Shown in pieces: positions 18,514 to 26,760 of a DNA stretch of 63,630 nucleotides; position 1 is the stretch's first letter; every line of letters starts with the position of its first letter. Made by a program: the position numbers and the translations under genes. Below the pieces are notes generated by a model. The model was given only the letters and a program-made list of their open reading frames with translations, was not told the origin of the DNA and searched no databases. This DNA is from an uncultured Clostridia bacterium (lineage in GTDB: Bacteria; Bacillota; Clostridia; TANB77; CAG-508), in NCBI GenBank assembly GCA_947632475.1, contig CANRPI010000003.1:1-63630 (forward strand), in the 5' to 3' direction.

Positions 18514-19272
18514 TTAACTTGCAGTGTTAGATGTGTTGGTTGAATTATTTGTATTAGTACTATTTTCATTTGTACTGTTTTCATTTGTATTGTTTGTGCT
18601 TGTACTATTTGTTGTATTAGTATTTGTGTTTTTATTATCTGTAGAAGAATCTGTTTGTCCTTCCATTTCATTTTCTGAGCTACTTGTTTCTGTTATATCT
18701 TTTATATAAATTGCTTTACATGTAAAGGTTGCTTGTAAAGTTTCAGTTGATCCTGATGGTTGAAGTTTAAATTCTTCAATTTTAAATCCTAGTTCACTGT
18801 CATTTTCTATATCTGATATAAAATCTTCAATTGATATATAGCTACCTGTAGCTGTAAATTTCAAGTTATAAGTTCCTTCCACTCCTGTCGAAACTGTTTG
18901 CATTGTCATGTCAGTTCCTTCACTTTCAGCATAATTTCCTAATTTAATCCATAATTTTCCCATTTCATATGGTGCTAAATTTTTAGATGCTTCTACATCT
19001 TCAGAATCACTTACTTGAACATATTCTTCATATTCTTGTTTTTTGTTTTGCATAGTTTTACTATCTGTTTTTACTTTATTTACTGCTTGTGCATAATCTT
19101 TGCTTGCCAATTTTGCAGCTTTTTGTATTTCATTATCTAATTCTAAACTTCTATCTTGAATTTGCTGTATTCCTAATATTTCTATATTTCCAATTTGAAG
19201 TCCTTTTACTGCAAAATAGCCTCCAAGTGTTAATAATAAAATTATAAGAATTATTAGTAATAACTTTTTCAT
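18514..19272 (-). CDS. pilO: PilO-like pilus alignment protein
   Basis: A 252-residue protein with an N-terminal membrane helix (residues 3-24), a coiled-coil-prone stretch (KAAKLASKDYAQAVNKVKTD), then a ferredoxin-like PilO-type domain containing YNLKFTATGSYISIEDFISD. The last 45 residues are Asn/Thr/Ser repeats of low complexity. Its start overlaps the pilMN stop by four bases (ATGA), so translation is coupled. PilO forms a membrane heterodimer with PilN; the assignment rests on architecture and order. Confidence 0.78.
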   Translation of the reverse strand: MKKLLLIILIILLLTLGGYFAVKGLQIGNIEILGIQQIQDRSLELDNEIQKAAKLASKDYAQAVNKVKTDSKTMQNKKQEYEEYVQVSDSEDVEASKNLAPYEMGKLWIKLGNYAESEGTDMTMQTVSTGVEGTYNLKFTATGSYISIEDFISDIENDSELGFKIEEFKLQPSGSTETLQATFTCKAIYIKDITETSSSENEMEGQTDSSTDNKNTNTNTTNSTSTNNTNENSTNENSTNTNNSTNTSNTAS

Positions 19273-20888
19273 GGCAATTCTCCTTCTATTCTAACGCTAA
19301 TTACACTACTGTCTTTTTGTCCTGCAGTAGAAATAACATTTGTTAAAATCACATCATTTCTTATTCTTGAAACAAAATATCCTAATTGGTCATACAATTT
19401 TGAACGTGCATTTATAACAATATGTGTGCTAGATGTGTTTTCTATTGATGTTAATTGAACACCTTGTGGTATAACTGACATTACTTGATTTAACAAATTT
19501 GGAATTGCATTTCTTGTTCTTGCTCTTTCTGCTAATTGTTCATTTGCATCTTGTAATTTTGTTATCATATTTGTATAGTCATTTATTTTTGAGTTTATTT
19601 TTTCATCATCTGCTTTTGCAAGTGCTATTTGTTTATTTGTATTACTTATTGATTCTTGAGTTTCTTCTAACTTATCTTTTATTTGTTTTGCTAAAGCTCC
19701 TGAAAAACCACAATAAATAATTACTAATAATAAAACTCCAACTGCTGTTCTAATTAAGTTTGTTTCTACTTTATCTAACTTTTGACCTAAATCCCAAGTT
19801 ATAAAACCACTTTTAGCTTTCTTGTTTGGATTTGTTTTTCCAGATTTAACTTCTATTCTTAACCAATCTGGCACTTTATCTGATAATGTTTGTTTTTTGA
19901 AGTTCATTCCTTCAATTCCTTCACCTAGTCCCATTAATGCTAAAGAAATTGCTGAGTTTACTTCAATATAATCTTTTATGCTAATTTCTCCTGTTGATTG
20001 TAAAAAATATGGTTTTAAGATTTCACATTGCACATCTGAAAAATATTCTTGAAAATATAAATCTACATTATTTATTAATGAACCCGTTCCTGTTATATAA
20101 ACTTTATCTATTTTTTCTGGTGTTTGATTTAGAATATTCCTAATTTCTCCTACTATACTAAATAGAGTAGGCATTACATCATCTAAATATCCTACATCTT
20201 CAGTTTGTAATTCCCTTCCTTCTGATGTGTATATAGTTGTATTTTTACAAATTTCATATGCTTTTGAATAAGAATTTTCTTTTATATTAATTCTTGATAA
20301 TATATCTTTACTTCCTTCTTCTATTATTTTTATATCATTTATTTTACTATTTATTATAGTAGTAATTGTTGTATTGTCTTCTATATTTACTATTAATGAA
20401 TTTGTAATTTTATCTGTACTTAATAGGTTTGTAATTGACATAGAAATTGGTGATATATTTGTTAATCTATATCCTTCAACTTGTTGTATTCTTTTATTTA
20501 ATTCAATTTTATTTTCAGCTACGTGTATTACTTTTATTTTTTCTTTTTCTAATTGACTTTCAGTAACTGCATATCTTGTTTCAAATACATTTGGATTGTA
20601 ATCCTTTTCTACACACAAAGCTTCAAATTCTGTTTTTATAACCTTTTGTAAATCTTTTTTTGTAAGCAAAGCAAATAAATCAAAATAGTTATACATTTCT
20701 TCAGATAGATTCACACTTATAGGTAACCTTTGACTATATGTTTCTTGTATAATTTGTTGTATTTCTTGTTCTAATTTATCATAAAATCTTACCCCAAATG
20801 ATTCTACCTTGACTATGTCATGATCTTTTGATACTTTTGCATATTTTATTAAATTATCTTGTATAAATAGACCTAAGCAACTTGACAT
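19269..20888 (-). CDS. PilM-PilN fusion protein
   Basis: A 539-residue protein. Residues 1 to about 330 are an actin-like PilM ATPase domain (LGLFIQDNLIKYAKVS, and the ring motif KVYITGTGSLINNVDLYFQE). A linker leads to one membrane helix (about 380-402, TAVGVLLLVIIYCGFSGAL), then a coiled coil and a PilN-like periplasmic-type domain (PQGVQLTSIENTSS). In most bacteria PilM and PilN are separate and PilM binds the N-terminal tail of PilN, so this fusion joins natural partners. It is the first gene of the operon, downstream of the promoter at 21015-21042; the ATG follows AAAGGAG. Confidence 0.87.
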   Translation of the reverse strand: MSSCLGLFIQDNLIKYAKVSKDHDIVKVESFGVRFYDKLEQEIQQIIQETYSQRLPISVNLSEEMYNYFDLFALLTKKDLQKVIKTEFEALCVEKDYNPNVFETRYAVTESQLEKEKIKVIHVAENKIELNKRIQQVEGYRLTNISPISMSITNLLSTDKITNSLIVNIEDNTTITTIINSKINDIKIIEEGSKDILSRINIKENSYSKAYEICKNTTIYTSEGRELQTEDVGYLDDVMPTLFSIVGEIRNILNQTPEKIDKVYITGTGSLINNVDLYFQEYFSDVQCEILKPYFLQSTGEISIKDYIEVNSAISLALMGLGEGIEGMNFKKQTLSDKVPDWLRIEVKSGKTNPNKKAKSGFITWDLGQKLDKVETNLIRTAVGVLLLVIIYCGFSGALAKQIKDKLEETQESISNTNKQIALAKADDEKINSKINDYTNMITKLQDANEQLAERARTRNAIPNLLNQVMSVIPQGVQLTSIENTSSTHIVINARSKLYDQLGYFVSRIRNDVILTNVISTAGQKDSSVISVRIEGELP

Positions 20889-21014
20889 TTTTTTCTCCTT
20901 TGCTTTTGTTTTATTTTATATTTTTATTTTGGTTTTTTTGTAAAAAACAATACTTGAATTAATTTTATTTTTTCCTATTTTTTTACATTTTTCTTTGCAT
21001 TTTGATATATTTAT

Positions 21015-21042
21015 ATTTTATCTTTTTTCTTTAATTTGTCAA
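21015..21042 (-). promoter_or_regulatory. Promoter of the pilus operon
   Basis: TTGACA (21037-21042) and TAAAAT (21015-21020) are spaced by 16 bases, about 125 bases upstream of the pilM-pilN start. Confidence 0.7.
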
Positions 21043-21091
21043 TAGCTTTAATATAACCGTAATAAAAATGTAATATAATTGTAATATTATT

Positions 21092-22471
21092 CTAACTTTT
21101 GCTTAGTTTGCATATAAAAAATCCATCTGTATTTTCATTTTGATACACTTGCAAATATTGGCTATTTTCTATAAATTTTTCAAAATAATTTTTATTATTT
21201 TCTTTTTTTATCACTTTTTGTAAATATGTAGGTTTTATTTGTATTTTTTCTATTTTAAAATCTGAATGATTTTTTAAAAATCTAGTTATAACATCTATAT
21301 TTTCTTCATTTAAAATACTACATGTAGAATATACTAGTTTTCCTCCTTTTTTTAGATATTTTGAACATGTTTCTAATATTTTTTCTTGTGTTTTTGTTAT
21401 TTCTATAATATCTTCTTTTGTTTTTTGCCATTTAATATCTGGTTTCCTTTTTAATACACCTAATCCTAAACATGGAACATCTAGCAAAATTTTGTCAAAT
21501 TTTTCAAAATATTCTTTCATTTCTATTGTAGCATCTTGCACTTTTGTTTTTATATTTGTTATTCCTAATCTTTTATAGGTATCTTCTACAAGTTTTACTC
21601 TGTGCTTATGTATATCCCATGCTTCAATTAGCCCTGTATTTTCCATAAGCTCTGCTATATAAGTTGTTTTTCCTCCCGGACTACTGCATGCATCTAATAC
21701 TTTTTCTTCTTTTTCAGGATTCAAAATTAAAGCTGTTAAACCTGCTGCTTCATCTTGTACTGTAAATTCTCCATTTTTAAAGTCTTGCATTTTTTCTAAA
21801 CCTTTTGCTTTAGGCAAAATTAAAAAATCGTTTAAAATTCCATCTTGTACTTCAATGTTTTGCACAGTTTTTAATTTTTCTTTTAACTTTTCTTTGCTTA
21901 TTTTTAATTTATTGACTCTTATTGAAATTTTTGGTCTTATATTAGAATTTTTACAAATATCATTTGTCTCTTCTAATGAATGTTGTTCAAGAAGTTTTTC
22001 AACTATCCACTCTGGCATAGATGCAGTTTTTGAAATTCTTTCAATATCACCTTTTATTTGAAATAACTCTTCATAATCTGTTATGCTTACTTTTCTTAAA
22101 ATAGCATTAACAAAGCCTGAACTAGATTTATGTCCATACTTTTTTGCCAAATTTACACTCTCATTTACAGCTGCAGACTTTGGCACTTTATTTAAAAACA
22201 CTATTTGATAAATTCCTAGTCTTAATATGTTTATTATCCAAGGAGAAATTTTTTTTAGTTTAATTTTAGAATGTTTTTTTACAATTTCATCTAAAGTTAG
22301 TTTCCAAGTTATTACACCATAAACCAATTCAGAAATAAATGCTATATCTTTTGAATTTATAATTTTTAAATTGCTATTTATTTGTTTATCTAACTCTATA
22401 TTTGAATATGCATTATTTATATCTATATTATATAATGTTTTTAATGCTATTTCTCTTGCTTTATCAATCAT
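21092..22471 (-). CDS. rsmB: 16S rRNA m5C967 methyltransferase
   Basis: A 459-residue Sun/RsmB protein. The N-terminal NusB-like domain (residues 1-140, AREIALKTLYNIDINNAYSN) precedes a SAM-dependent methyltransferase with VLDACSSPGGKTTYIAELM (SAM site), DVPCLGLGVLKRKPDI (with catalytic Cys) and LVYSTCSI (second conserved Cys). Standard length. It is divergent from the dodecin/spoVA genes. Confidence 0.95.
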   Translation of the reverse strand: MIDKAREIALKTLYNIDINNAYSNIELDKQINSNLKIINSKDIAFISELVYGVITWKLTLDEIVKKHSKIKLKKISPWIINILRLGIYQIVFLNKVPKSAAVNESVNLAKKYGHKSSSGFVNAILRKVSITDYEELFQIKGDIERISKTASMPEWIVEKLLEQHSLEETNDICKNSNIRPKISIRVNKLKISKEKLKEKLKTVQNIEVQDGILNDFLILPKAKGLEKMQDFKNGEFTVQDEAAGLTALILNPEKEEKVLDACSSPGGKTTYIAELMENTGLIEAWDIHKHRVKLVEDTYKRLGITNIKTKVQDATIEMKEYFEKFDKILLDVPCLGLGVLKRKPDIKWQKTKEDIIEITKTQEKILETCSKYLKKGGKLVYSTCSILNEENIDVITRFLKNHSDFKIEKIQIKPTYLQKVIKKENNKNYFEKFIENSQYLQVYQNENTDGFFICKLSKS

Positions 22472-22642
22472 TATTTTTTACCTTCTTTTATTTTTTTCAT
22501 TGTATTTTTACGTTTTTATTTAGATTATCTAAATATATTTTACCAAAAAAATTTTATTTTTCAATAAAAAATTTCTCCAAAACTGTATAAATTTTCAAAA
22601 GTCAGGAAAAAATACTTTTAAAAGATTTTTGGAGGTTGATTT

Positions 22643-22864
22643 ATGGAAATTAAAAAACATTTAACTATAACAGGAAATTCTACTGTATCCTGGAAAGACG
22701 CTATTGTAAAGGCTATTAACGAAGCTTCTAAAACAATAGATTATTTATCTGAAGTAAAAATTTTAGACCAACGTGCAGTTATTGATGGCAATAAAATATC
22801 AGAATACTTTGTCGATTTGGACATAAGTTTCGTCGTAGACTTAAATCGCAATGAAAATAACTAA
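22643..22864 (+). CDS. Dodecin family protein
   Basis: A 73-residue protein with the dodecin pattern: ITGNSTVSWKDAIVKAINEA, then SKTIDYLSEVKILDQRAV and a final beta strand FVDLDISFVVDL. Dodecins are small dodecameric flavin- or CoA-binding storage proteins. The ATG follows TTGGAGG. It is the first of four plus-strand genes, 15 bases ahead of the spoVAC start, so it may be expressed in the forespore (inference). The usual flavin-stacking Trp is not evident, so the ligand is uncertain. Confidence 0.8.
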   Translation: MEIKKHLTITGNSTVSWKDAIVKAINEASKTIDYLSEVKILDQRAVIDGNKISEYFVDLDISFVVDLNRNENN

Positions 22865-22879
22865 TTGGAGGTGATAAAA

Positions 22880-23344
22880 TTGAATCCTACAGAAACAAAA
22901 AAAGACTATCAAAATTACGTTGACAAAAAGTCACCAAATTCACCCATTTTAAAGAATTGTTTCAATGCCTTTTGGGTCGGCGGATTAATATGCACAATTG
23001 GGCAAATAATCCTTAATATATGTAAAGAACGTGACCTCAGCATAGAAACATCTGGCACAATAGTTTCTATATTATTAATAGGTATATCAGCCTTTTTAAC
23101 TGGTTTGAATTTATTTAATAAGATAGGAAAATTTGCTGGAGCTGGATCACTAATTCCAATAACAGGATTTGCTAACTCAATAGTTTCTCCTGCTATGGAA
23201 TACAAATCTGAAGGTTATGTAATGGGTGTTGGTGGAAAAATGTTTACAGTAGCTGGTCCAGTTCTTGTATTTGGAATTTCTGCATCTATACTTGTTGGCA
23301 TAATTTACTTAATATTTAACACTCAAAGTATTACTCTAGTGTAA
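22880..23344 (+). CDS. spoVAC: Stage V sporulation protein AC
   Basis: A membrane channel component that moves dipicolinic acid into the developing spore and out on germination. The open frame begins at 22865, but GGAGGTGAT is correctly placed for the TTG at 22880, giving 154 residues. Typical features are NCFNAFWVGGLICTIGQ, FAGAGSLIPITGFANSIVSP, MEYKSEGYVMGVGGKMF and about five hydrophobic segments. Confidence 0.94.
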   Translation: MNPTETKKDYQNYVDKKSPNSPILKNCFNAFWVGGLICTIGQIILNICKERDLSIETSGTIVSILLIGISAFLTGLNLFNKIGKFAGAGSLIPITGFANSIVSPAMEYKSEGYVMGVGGKMFTVAGPVLVFGISASILVGIIYLIFNTQSITLV

Positions 23345-23361
23345 GTGTGCCACAAGGATCT

Positions 23362-23423
23362 ATCTTAGTGGCACATTTGTGCCATGGGGCGTTTCTTAAT
23401 GGCACATTTGTGTCATGGGACGT
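23362..23423 (+). repeat. Two tandem 31-base repeats with internal dyad between spoVAC and spoVAD
   Basis: Two adjacent copies (23362-23392, 23393-23423) share TGGCACATTTGTG followed by CATGGG. The first copy contains the dyad GGCACATTTGTGCC, and GTGCCAC just upstream can pair with GTGGCAC. The composition is richer in G and C than the surroundings. It could be a REP-like element or an mRNA-processing structure. Confidence 0.6.
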
Positions 23424-23452
23424 AGAAAAAATTAACTTAGGGAGATGATTTT

Positions 23453-24455
23453 TTGGAAAAATTAGGAAAGCAAACTATTAAATTTAATAACCCACCTACT
23501 ATTGTAGAATGTGCTAGTATTGTTGGTCCAAAAGAAGCAAATCGGACCTTTAGCTAAATATTTTGACCAAACTTTAGAAGATGAATTCTGGGGGGAAAAA
23601 TCTTGGGAAAAAGCTGAAAGTAAAATTATTAAAGAAACTGTAAATACAGTTATCTCAAAATCAGGTATACCTTCTGAAAAAATTGATTGTATGTTTGCAG
23701 GTGATTTACTTAATCAATGTATATCTTCTAGTTTTGGATTAAGAGAACTTTCTATTCCATTTTTTGGAGTTTTCGGTGCTTGCTCAACCTTTGTTGAATC
23801 TATGAGTTTAGGTGCAATTAGTGTAGAAAGTTTTGCTGAGCATGTTTTATGTGCTACTTCTAGTCACTTTTGTAGTGCAGAAAAACAATTTAGATTTCCT
23901 TTAGAATTAGGAAATCAAAGACCGCCTACTAGCCAATGGACAGTTACAGGAAGTGGAGCTGTAATATTGTCAAAAAATGGCGAGGGACCTTATATTACTC
24001 ATATTACTCCTGGCAAAATTGTAGATATGGGAATTAAAGATGCTAACAATATGGGTGCTGCAATGGCTCCAGCTTTTGTTGATACTTTAATAACTCACTT
24101 TTTAGATACTGGTAGAAATCCTAGCTATTATGATGCAATTATCAGCGGAGATTTAGGACATGTTGGAAAAGAAATTGCAATAGACATAGCTAAATCTCAA
24201 GGTTACAATATAAAATCTAACTACAATGATTGTGGTGTATTAATATTTGATAAAAATGCTCAAGACACTCATAGTGGTGGCAGTGGTTGCGCATGCTGTG
24301 GTACAGTGTTCTCTGGATATTTTTTCAAACAATTAAAAAGTAAAAAAATAAAAAATATTTTATTAATTGCTACAGGTGCCTTAATGAACTCTACTAGCTC
24401 TCAGCAGGGTGAGTCAATTCCTGGAATTGCACATGCAATTAGCATTGAAGTTTAA
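23453..24455 (+). CDS. spoVAD: Stage V sporulation protein AD, read through a +1 frameshift
   Basis: SpoVAD is a thiolase-fold protein that binds dipicolinic acid for uptake into the spore. The start is TTG at 23453 after GGGAGATGA. Frame 0 gives LGKQTIKFNNPPTIVECASI then VGPKEAN and runs into CGG at codon 31 and a stop four codons later. Skipping the C gives KEAN-GPLAKYFDQTLEDEF and the full SpoVAD sequence, including FFGVFGACSTFVES, CATSSHF, TGSGAVILS and GGSGCACCGTVFSGY. The span has exactly one extra base and then encodes 333 residues, the usual length. The genes on both sides (spoVAC, spoVAE) are intact. Confidence 0.9.
23543..23545 (+). other. Candidate +1 recoding site (AAT-CGG-A) in spoVAD
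   Basis: This is the only plus-strand site in a recognised gene. Frame 0 ends at TAA 12 bases later. Skipping C restores the conserved Gly-Pro-Leu segment. Confidence 0.75.
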
Positions 24456-24520
24456 TGATATGTCCATATTTTTTGGACATATGTTACTTATTTTTAGTTC
24501 TATTTGAAAGGAGAATTTAT

Positions 24521-24913
24521 ATGGATATAGATTGGGCTAGCGTTTTTGATTGGATGATTCTTTTGAAGAGTTTTGTTACTGGAGGAATTATTTGTATTAT
24601 TGGTCAAATTCTAATTGATAAAACAAAGCTCACTCCAGCTAGAATTTTGGTTATTTTTGTTACTACTGGCGCTGTTCTAGGTGGACTTGGAATTTATAAA
24701 TACTTAGTTGATTTCGCTGGTGCTGGCGCTACCGTTCCTCTTACTGGTTTTGGCTATAACTTAGCTAAAGGTGCTATTGAGGGTGTGAAAGAACTTGGAT
24801 TAGTTGGGGCTTTTACAGGTGGTGTTAAAGCTTCTGCTGGTGGTATAGCAGCTGCAGTATTTTTTGGATATTTGGCTTCTTTAATTTCAAAGCCTAAAAT
24901 GAAAAAACAATAA
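24521..24913 (+). CDS. spoVAE: Stage V sporulation protein AE
   Basis: A small membrane protein of the SpoVA channel. The open frame starts earlier, but AAAGGAG precedes the ATG at 24521, giving 130 residues. Typical features are SFVTGGIICIIGQILIDKTK, DFAGAGATVPLTGFGYNLA and GVKASAGGIAAAVFFGYLAS. It is paralogous in pattern to SpoVAC. Confidence 0.93.
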   Translation: MDIDWASVFDWMILLKSFVTGGIICIIGQILIDKTKLTPARILVIFVTTGAVLGGLGIYKYLVDFAGAGATVPLTGFGYNLAKGAIEGVKELGLVGAFTGGVKASAGGIAAAVFFGYLASLISKPKMKKQ

Positions 24914-24961
24914 TTTTGAGTTTATTTATTTTTAGAATGAGAAAATATTTTAAAGGATATA

Positions 24962-25000
24962 AAAAAACCAAAATAGTTTAAGTTATTTTGGTTTTTATTT
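24962..25000. terminator. Bidirectional terminator between spoVAE and rplT
   Basis: The arms AAAAACCAAAATA and TTATTTTGGTTTTT, with A- and T-runs on each side, serve both converging genes. Confidence 0.8.
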
Positions 25001-25003
25001 TTA

Positions 25004-25354
25004 TTATGCTTTTTTTGATATTTCTACTATTTCTGTGAATGCTTTTGGATCTGTTATAGCTATATCTGCTAACATTTTTCTGTTTATTGTTACATTAGCC
25101 TTTTTTAGTCCTGCTATCATTTTGCTATATGTTGTTCCATTCATTCTTGCAGCAGCATTTATTCTTGCTATCCATAATTTTCTAAAGTTGCTTTTTTTGT
25201 CTTTTCTTCCTACATATGCATAAGATAGTGATTTCATTACTGCTTGGTTTGCATTTCTAAATCTATAACTTTTTGCTCCATAATATCCTTTAGCTTGCTT
25301 TAATATTTTTTTGTGTCTTGCTCTTGTTGTTCTTGCTGTTTTTACTCTTGCCAT
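25004..25354 (-). CDS. rplT: 50S ribosomal protein L20
   Basis: A 116-residue protein that binds 23S rRNA early in assembly. It begins with [20 protein letters not shown] and contains [20 protein letters not shown]. It is also the autorepressor of the infC-rpmI-rplT operon in related Firmicutes. Preceded by GGAAGGAG. Confidence 0.98.
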   Translation of the reverse strand: MARVKTARTTRARHKKILKQAKGYYGAKSYRFRNANQAVMKSLSYAYVGRKDKKSNFRKLWIARINAAARMNGTTYSKMIAGLKKANVTINRKMLADIAITDPKAFTEIVEISKKA

Positions 25355-25377
25355 TTTCTATTTCTCCTTCCTATTTT

Positions 25378-25581
25378 TTAGTTTCCATATGGTAATAGTT
25401 TTTTTATTGTGTTTTCACAAGTCTTACTAGCATATGCATTTTGAATCTTTCCTGATTTCTTTTGTCTCTTTGTTTTATTTGCTAATAAGTGTCTTCTGTT
25501 TGATTTTGTTCTTTTTACTTTTCCAGTTGCTGTTAATGAATATCTTTTCTTAGCAGCTCTATTTGTTTTTAATTTTGGCAT
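25378..25581 (-). CDS. rpmI: 50S ribosomal protein L35
   Basis: A 67-residue basic protein, MPKLKTNRAAKKRYSLTATG with RRHLLANKTKRQKK. It sits between infC and rplT in the standard operon; ATG after AAAGGAG. Confidence 0.97.
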   Translation of the reverse strand: MPKLKTNRAAKKRYSLTATGKVKRTKSNRRHLLANKTKRQKKSGKIQNAYASKTCENTIKKLLPYGN

Positions 25582-25622
25582 GTTAATTCTCCTTTCATAT
25601 TTAATGCTTATATTTTAAAGCT

Positions 25623-26132
25623 TTATGCTTTTTTAGCTAATATGGTGAACATGTTTCTACCTTCTAATTTTGGTGGCTTTTCAACTACAGATACTTCTTC
25701 TAGCTCTTTTATAAAGTTCATTAATACTGCTTCTCCAGCTTTTGAGTTGTTTACTTCTCTTCCTCTGAATCGTACAGTTATTTTTACTTTATTTCCGTCT
25801 TGTAAAAATTTTCTTGCATTTTTTGATTTGAACCCGAAGTCATGTTCTTCAATGTTTGGAGTTACCCTTATTTCTTTTACTTCTAATATTTTTTGTTTTT
25901 TCTTTGCCTCTTTTTCTTTTTTGGCTTGCTCAAATTTGTATTTTCCATAGTTCATTATTTTACAAACTGGTGGATTTACATTTGGTGCAACTAGTACTAA
26001 ATCTAAATTTTTTTCTTCTGCTTTTGCTAGTGCATCATTTATTTGCATAACTCCTAATTTTTCTCCATTATCTCCTATTAGTTGTACTTCTTTTGCATGA
26101 ATTTGCCTGTTTATTGGTAATTCTTGTTTTAT
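25623..26132 (-). CDS. infC: Translation initiation factor IF-3, probable ATA start
   Basis: IF-3 controls start-codon selection. The protein begins KQELPINRQIHAKEVQLIG and contains the N- and C-domains (APNVNPPVCKIMNYGKYKFE; DFGFKSKNARKFL). An ATG-initiated open frame starts at 26147, but that ATG is itself part of the ribosome-binding site (ATGGAGGTG). The correctly spaced codon, six bases after GGAGGTG, is ATA at 26132. Rare AUU/AUA-type starts are a known autoregulatory feature of infC, because IF-3 rejects them. It is therefore about 169 residues. A hairpin attenuator and promoter lie upstream. Confidence 0.9.
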   Translation of the reverse strand: MKQELPINRQIHAKEVQLIGDNGEKLGVMQINDALAKAEEKNLDLVLVAPNVNPPVCKIMNYGKYKFEQAKKEKEAKKKQKILEVKEIRVTPNIEEHDFGFKSKNARKFLQDGNKVKITVRFRGREVNNSKAGEAVLMNFIKELEEVSVVEKPPKLEGRNMFTILAKKA

Positions 26133-26150
26133 GTAAAACACCTCCATAAT

Positions 26151-26180
26151 AAAAAAATTTGACTTTTGTTACAAGTCAAA
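26151..26180 (-). terminator. Attenuator hairpin in the infC-rpmI-rplT leader
   Basis: The stem TTTGACTT/AAGTCAAA is followed on the minus strand by TTTTTTTATTATGGAGG. An intrinsic terminator therefore ends just before the infC ribosome-binding site. With the leader of about 125 bases from the promoter it fits L20-type leader control known from Bacillaceae; the anti-terminator pairing was not worked out. Confidence 0.7.
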
Positions 26181-26282
26181 TTCACAATAATATTCTGAGT
26201 TTTATCTCTTAAAATATTAAATTTCTAACCTTTTTCTTTAATTAGATAAGGTGAGAAGTTTCCTTCTTCTTGTAACATAGAT

Positions 26283-26312
26283 ATTATACTATATATTTTA
26301 TGCTTCTGTCAA
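26283..26312 (-). promoter_or_regulatory. Promoter of infC-rpmI-rplT
   Basis: A perfect TTGACA (26307-26312) and TATAAT (26283-26288) with an 18-base spacer. Confidence 0.8.
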
Positions 26313-26337
26313 GGTTTTTTAGTAATTTTTTTCGACT

Positions 26338-26349
26338 ACGTCATGACGT
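26338..26349. promoter_or_regulatory. 12-base perfect palindrome, candidate operator
   Basis: ACGTCATGACGT lies between the divergent infC promoter and the small membrane protein gene. It is unusually GC-rich for this intergenic DNA. Regulator unknown. Confidence 0.35.
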
Positions 26350-26455
26350 CATATAAAAATAATTATCTGCTTTGTTGCTTAGTGCACAAAATGTCGAAAT
26401 TCATCATAATATATATTATAATGTCAACTAGACATTATATGGAGGTGACTTTGTT

Positions 26456-26716
26456 ATGGAGCCACAAGATATAAATTATTGCTGTATAAATAATAATGGC
26501 AAAAAAAATAATAATTGCAAATGTATAAATATAATATTTTTTATACTATTAGCCCTTTTCTTAGCTTCTTTAGGACTAATTTTAGGAGCTGTATTTGCTA
26601 CAACTTTAATAGCTAATATAGCAGTTTTAATATTAGGAACAGTAATTGTAGGCTTACTTGCAATATTAACATTAATATATAAACTATGTGTATGTGCTAA
26701 GAAAAAATGCTGCTAA
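26456..26716 (+). CDS. Small two-helix membrane protein with cysteine-rich ends, unknown
   Basis: An 86-residue protein. The N-terminal hydrophilic part has Cys (YCC, CKC), two hydrophobic helices span about residues 26-48 and 53-75, and the tail reads CVCAKKKCC. Good ribosome-binding site TGGAGGTGA before the ATG, and its own terminator. I do not recognise the family. The two cysteine clusters would lie on the same side of the membrane and could bind metal or form disulfides (inference). Confidence 0.75.
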   Translation: MEPQDINYCCINNNGKKNNNCKCINIIFFILLALFLASLGLILGAVFATTLIANIAVLILGTVIVGLLAILTLIYKLCVCAKKKCC

Positions 26717-26722
26717 ACAATC

Positions 26723-26754
26723 AATATCCCTTATATATTTTTATAAGGGATATT
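26723..26754. terminator. Bidirectional terminator between the small membrane protein gene and engB
   Basis: The stem AATATCCCTTATA/TATAAGGGATATT lies between the two converging genes. Confidence 0.75.
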
Positions 26755-26760
26755 TCGTAC

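Noticed and set aside
22584-22617. Possible forespore (sigma-G-like) promoter before the dodecin gene (TGTATA ... AATACTT)
   Set aside because: The match to the known consensus is weak and AT-rich DNA gives many such matches; not listed as a feature.
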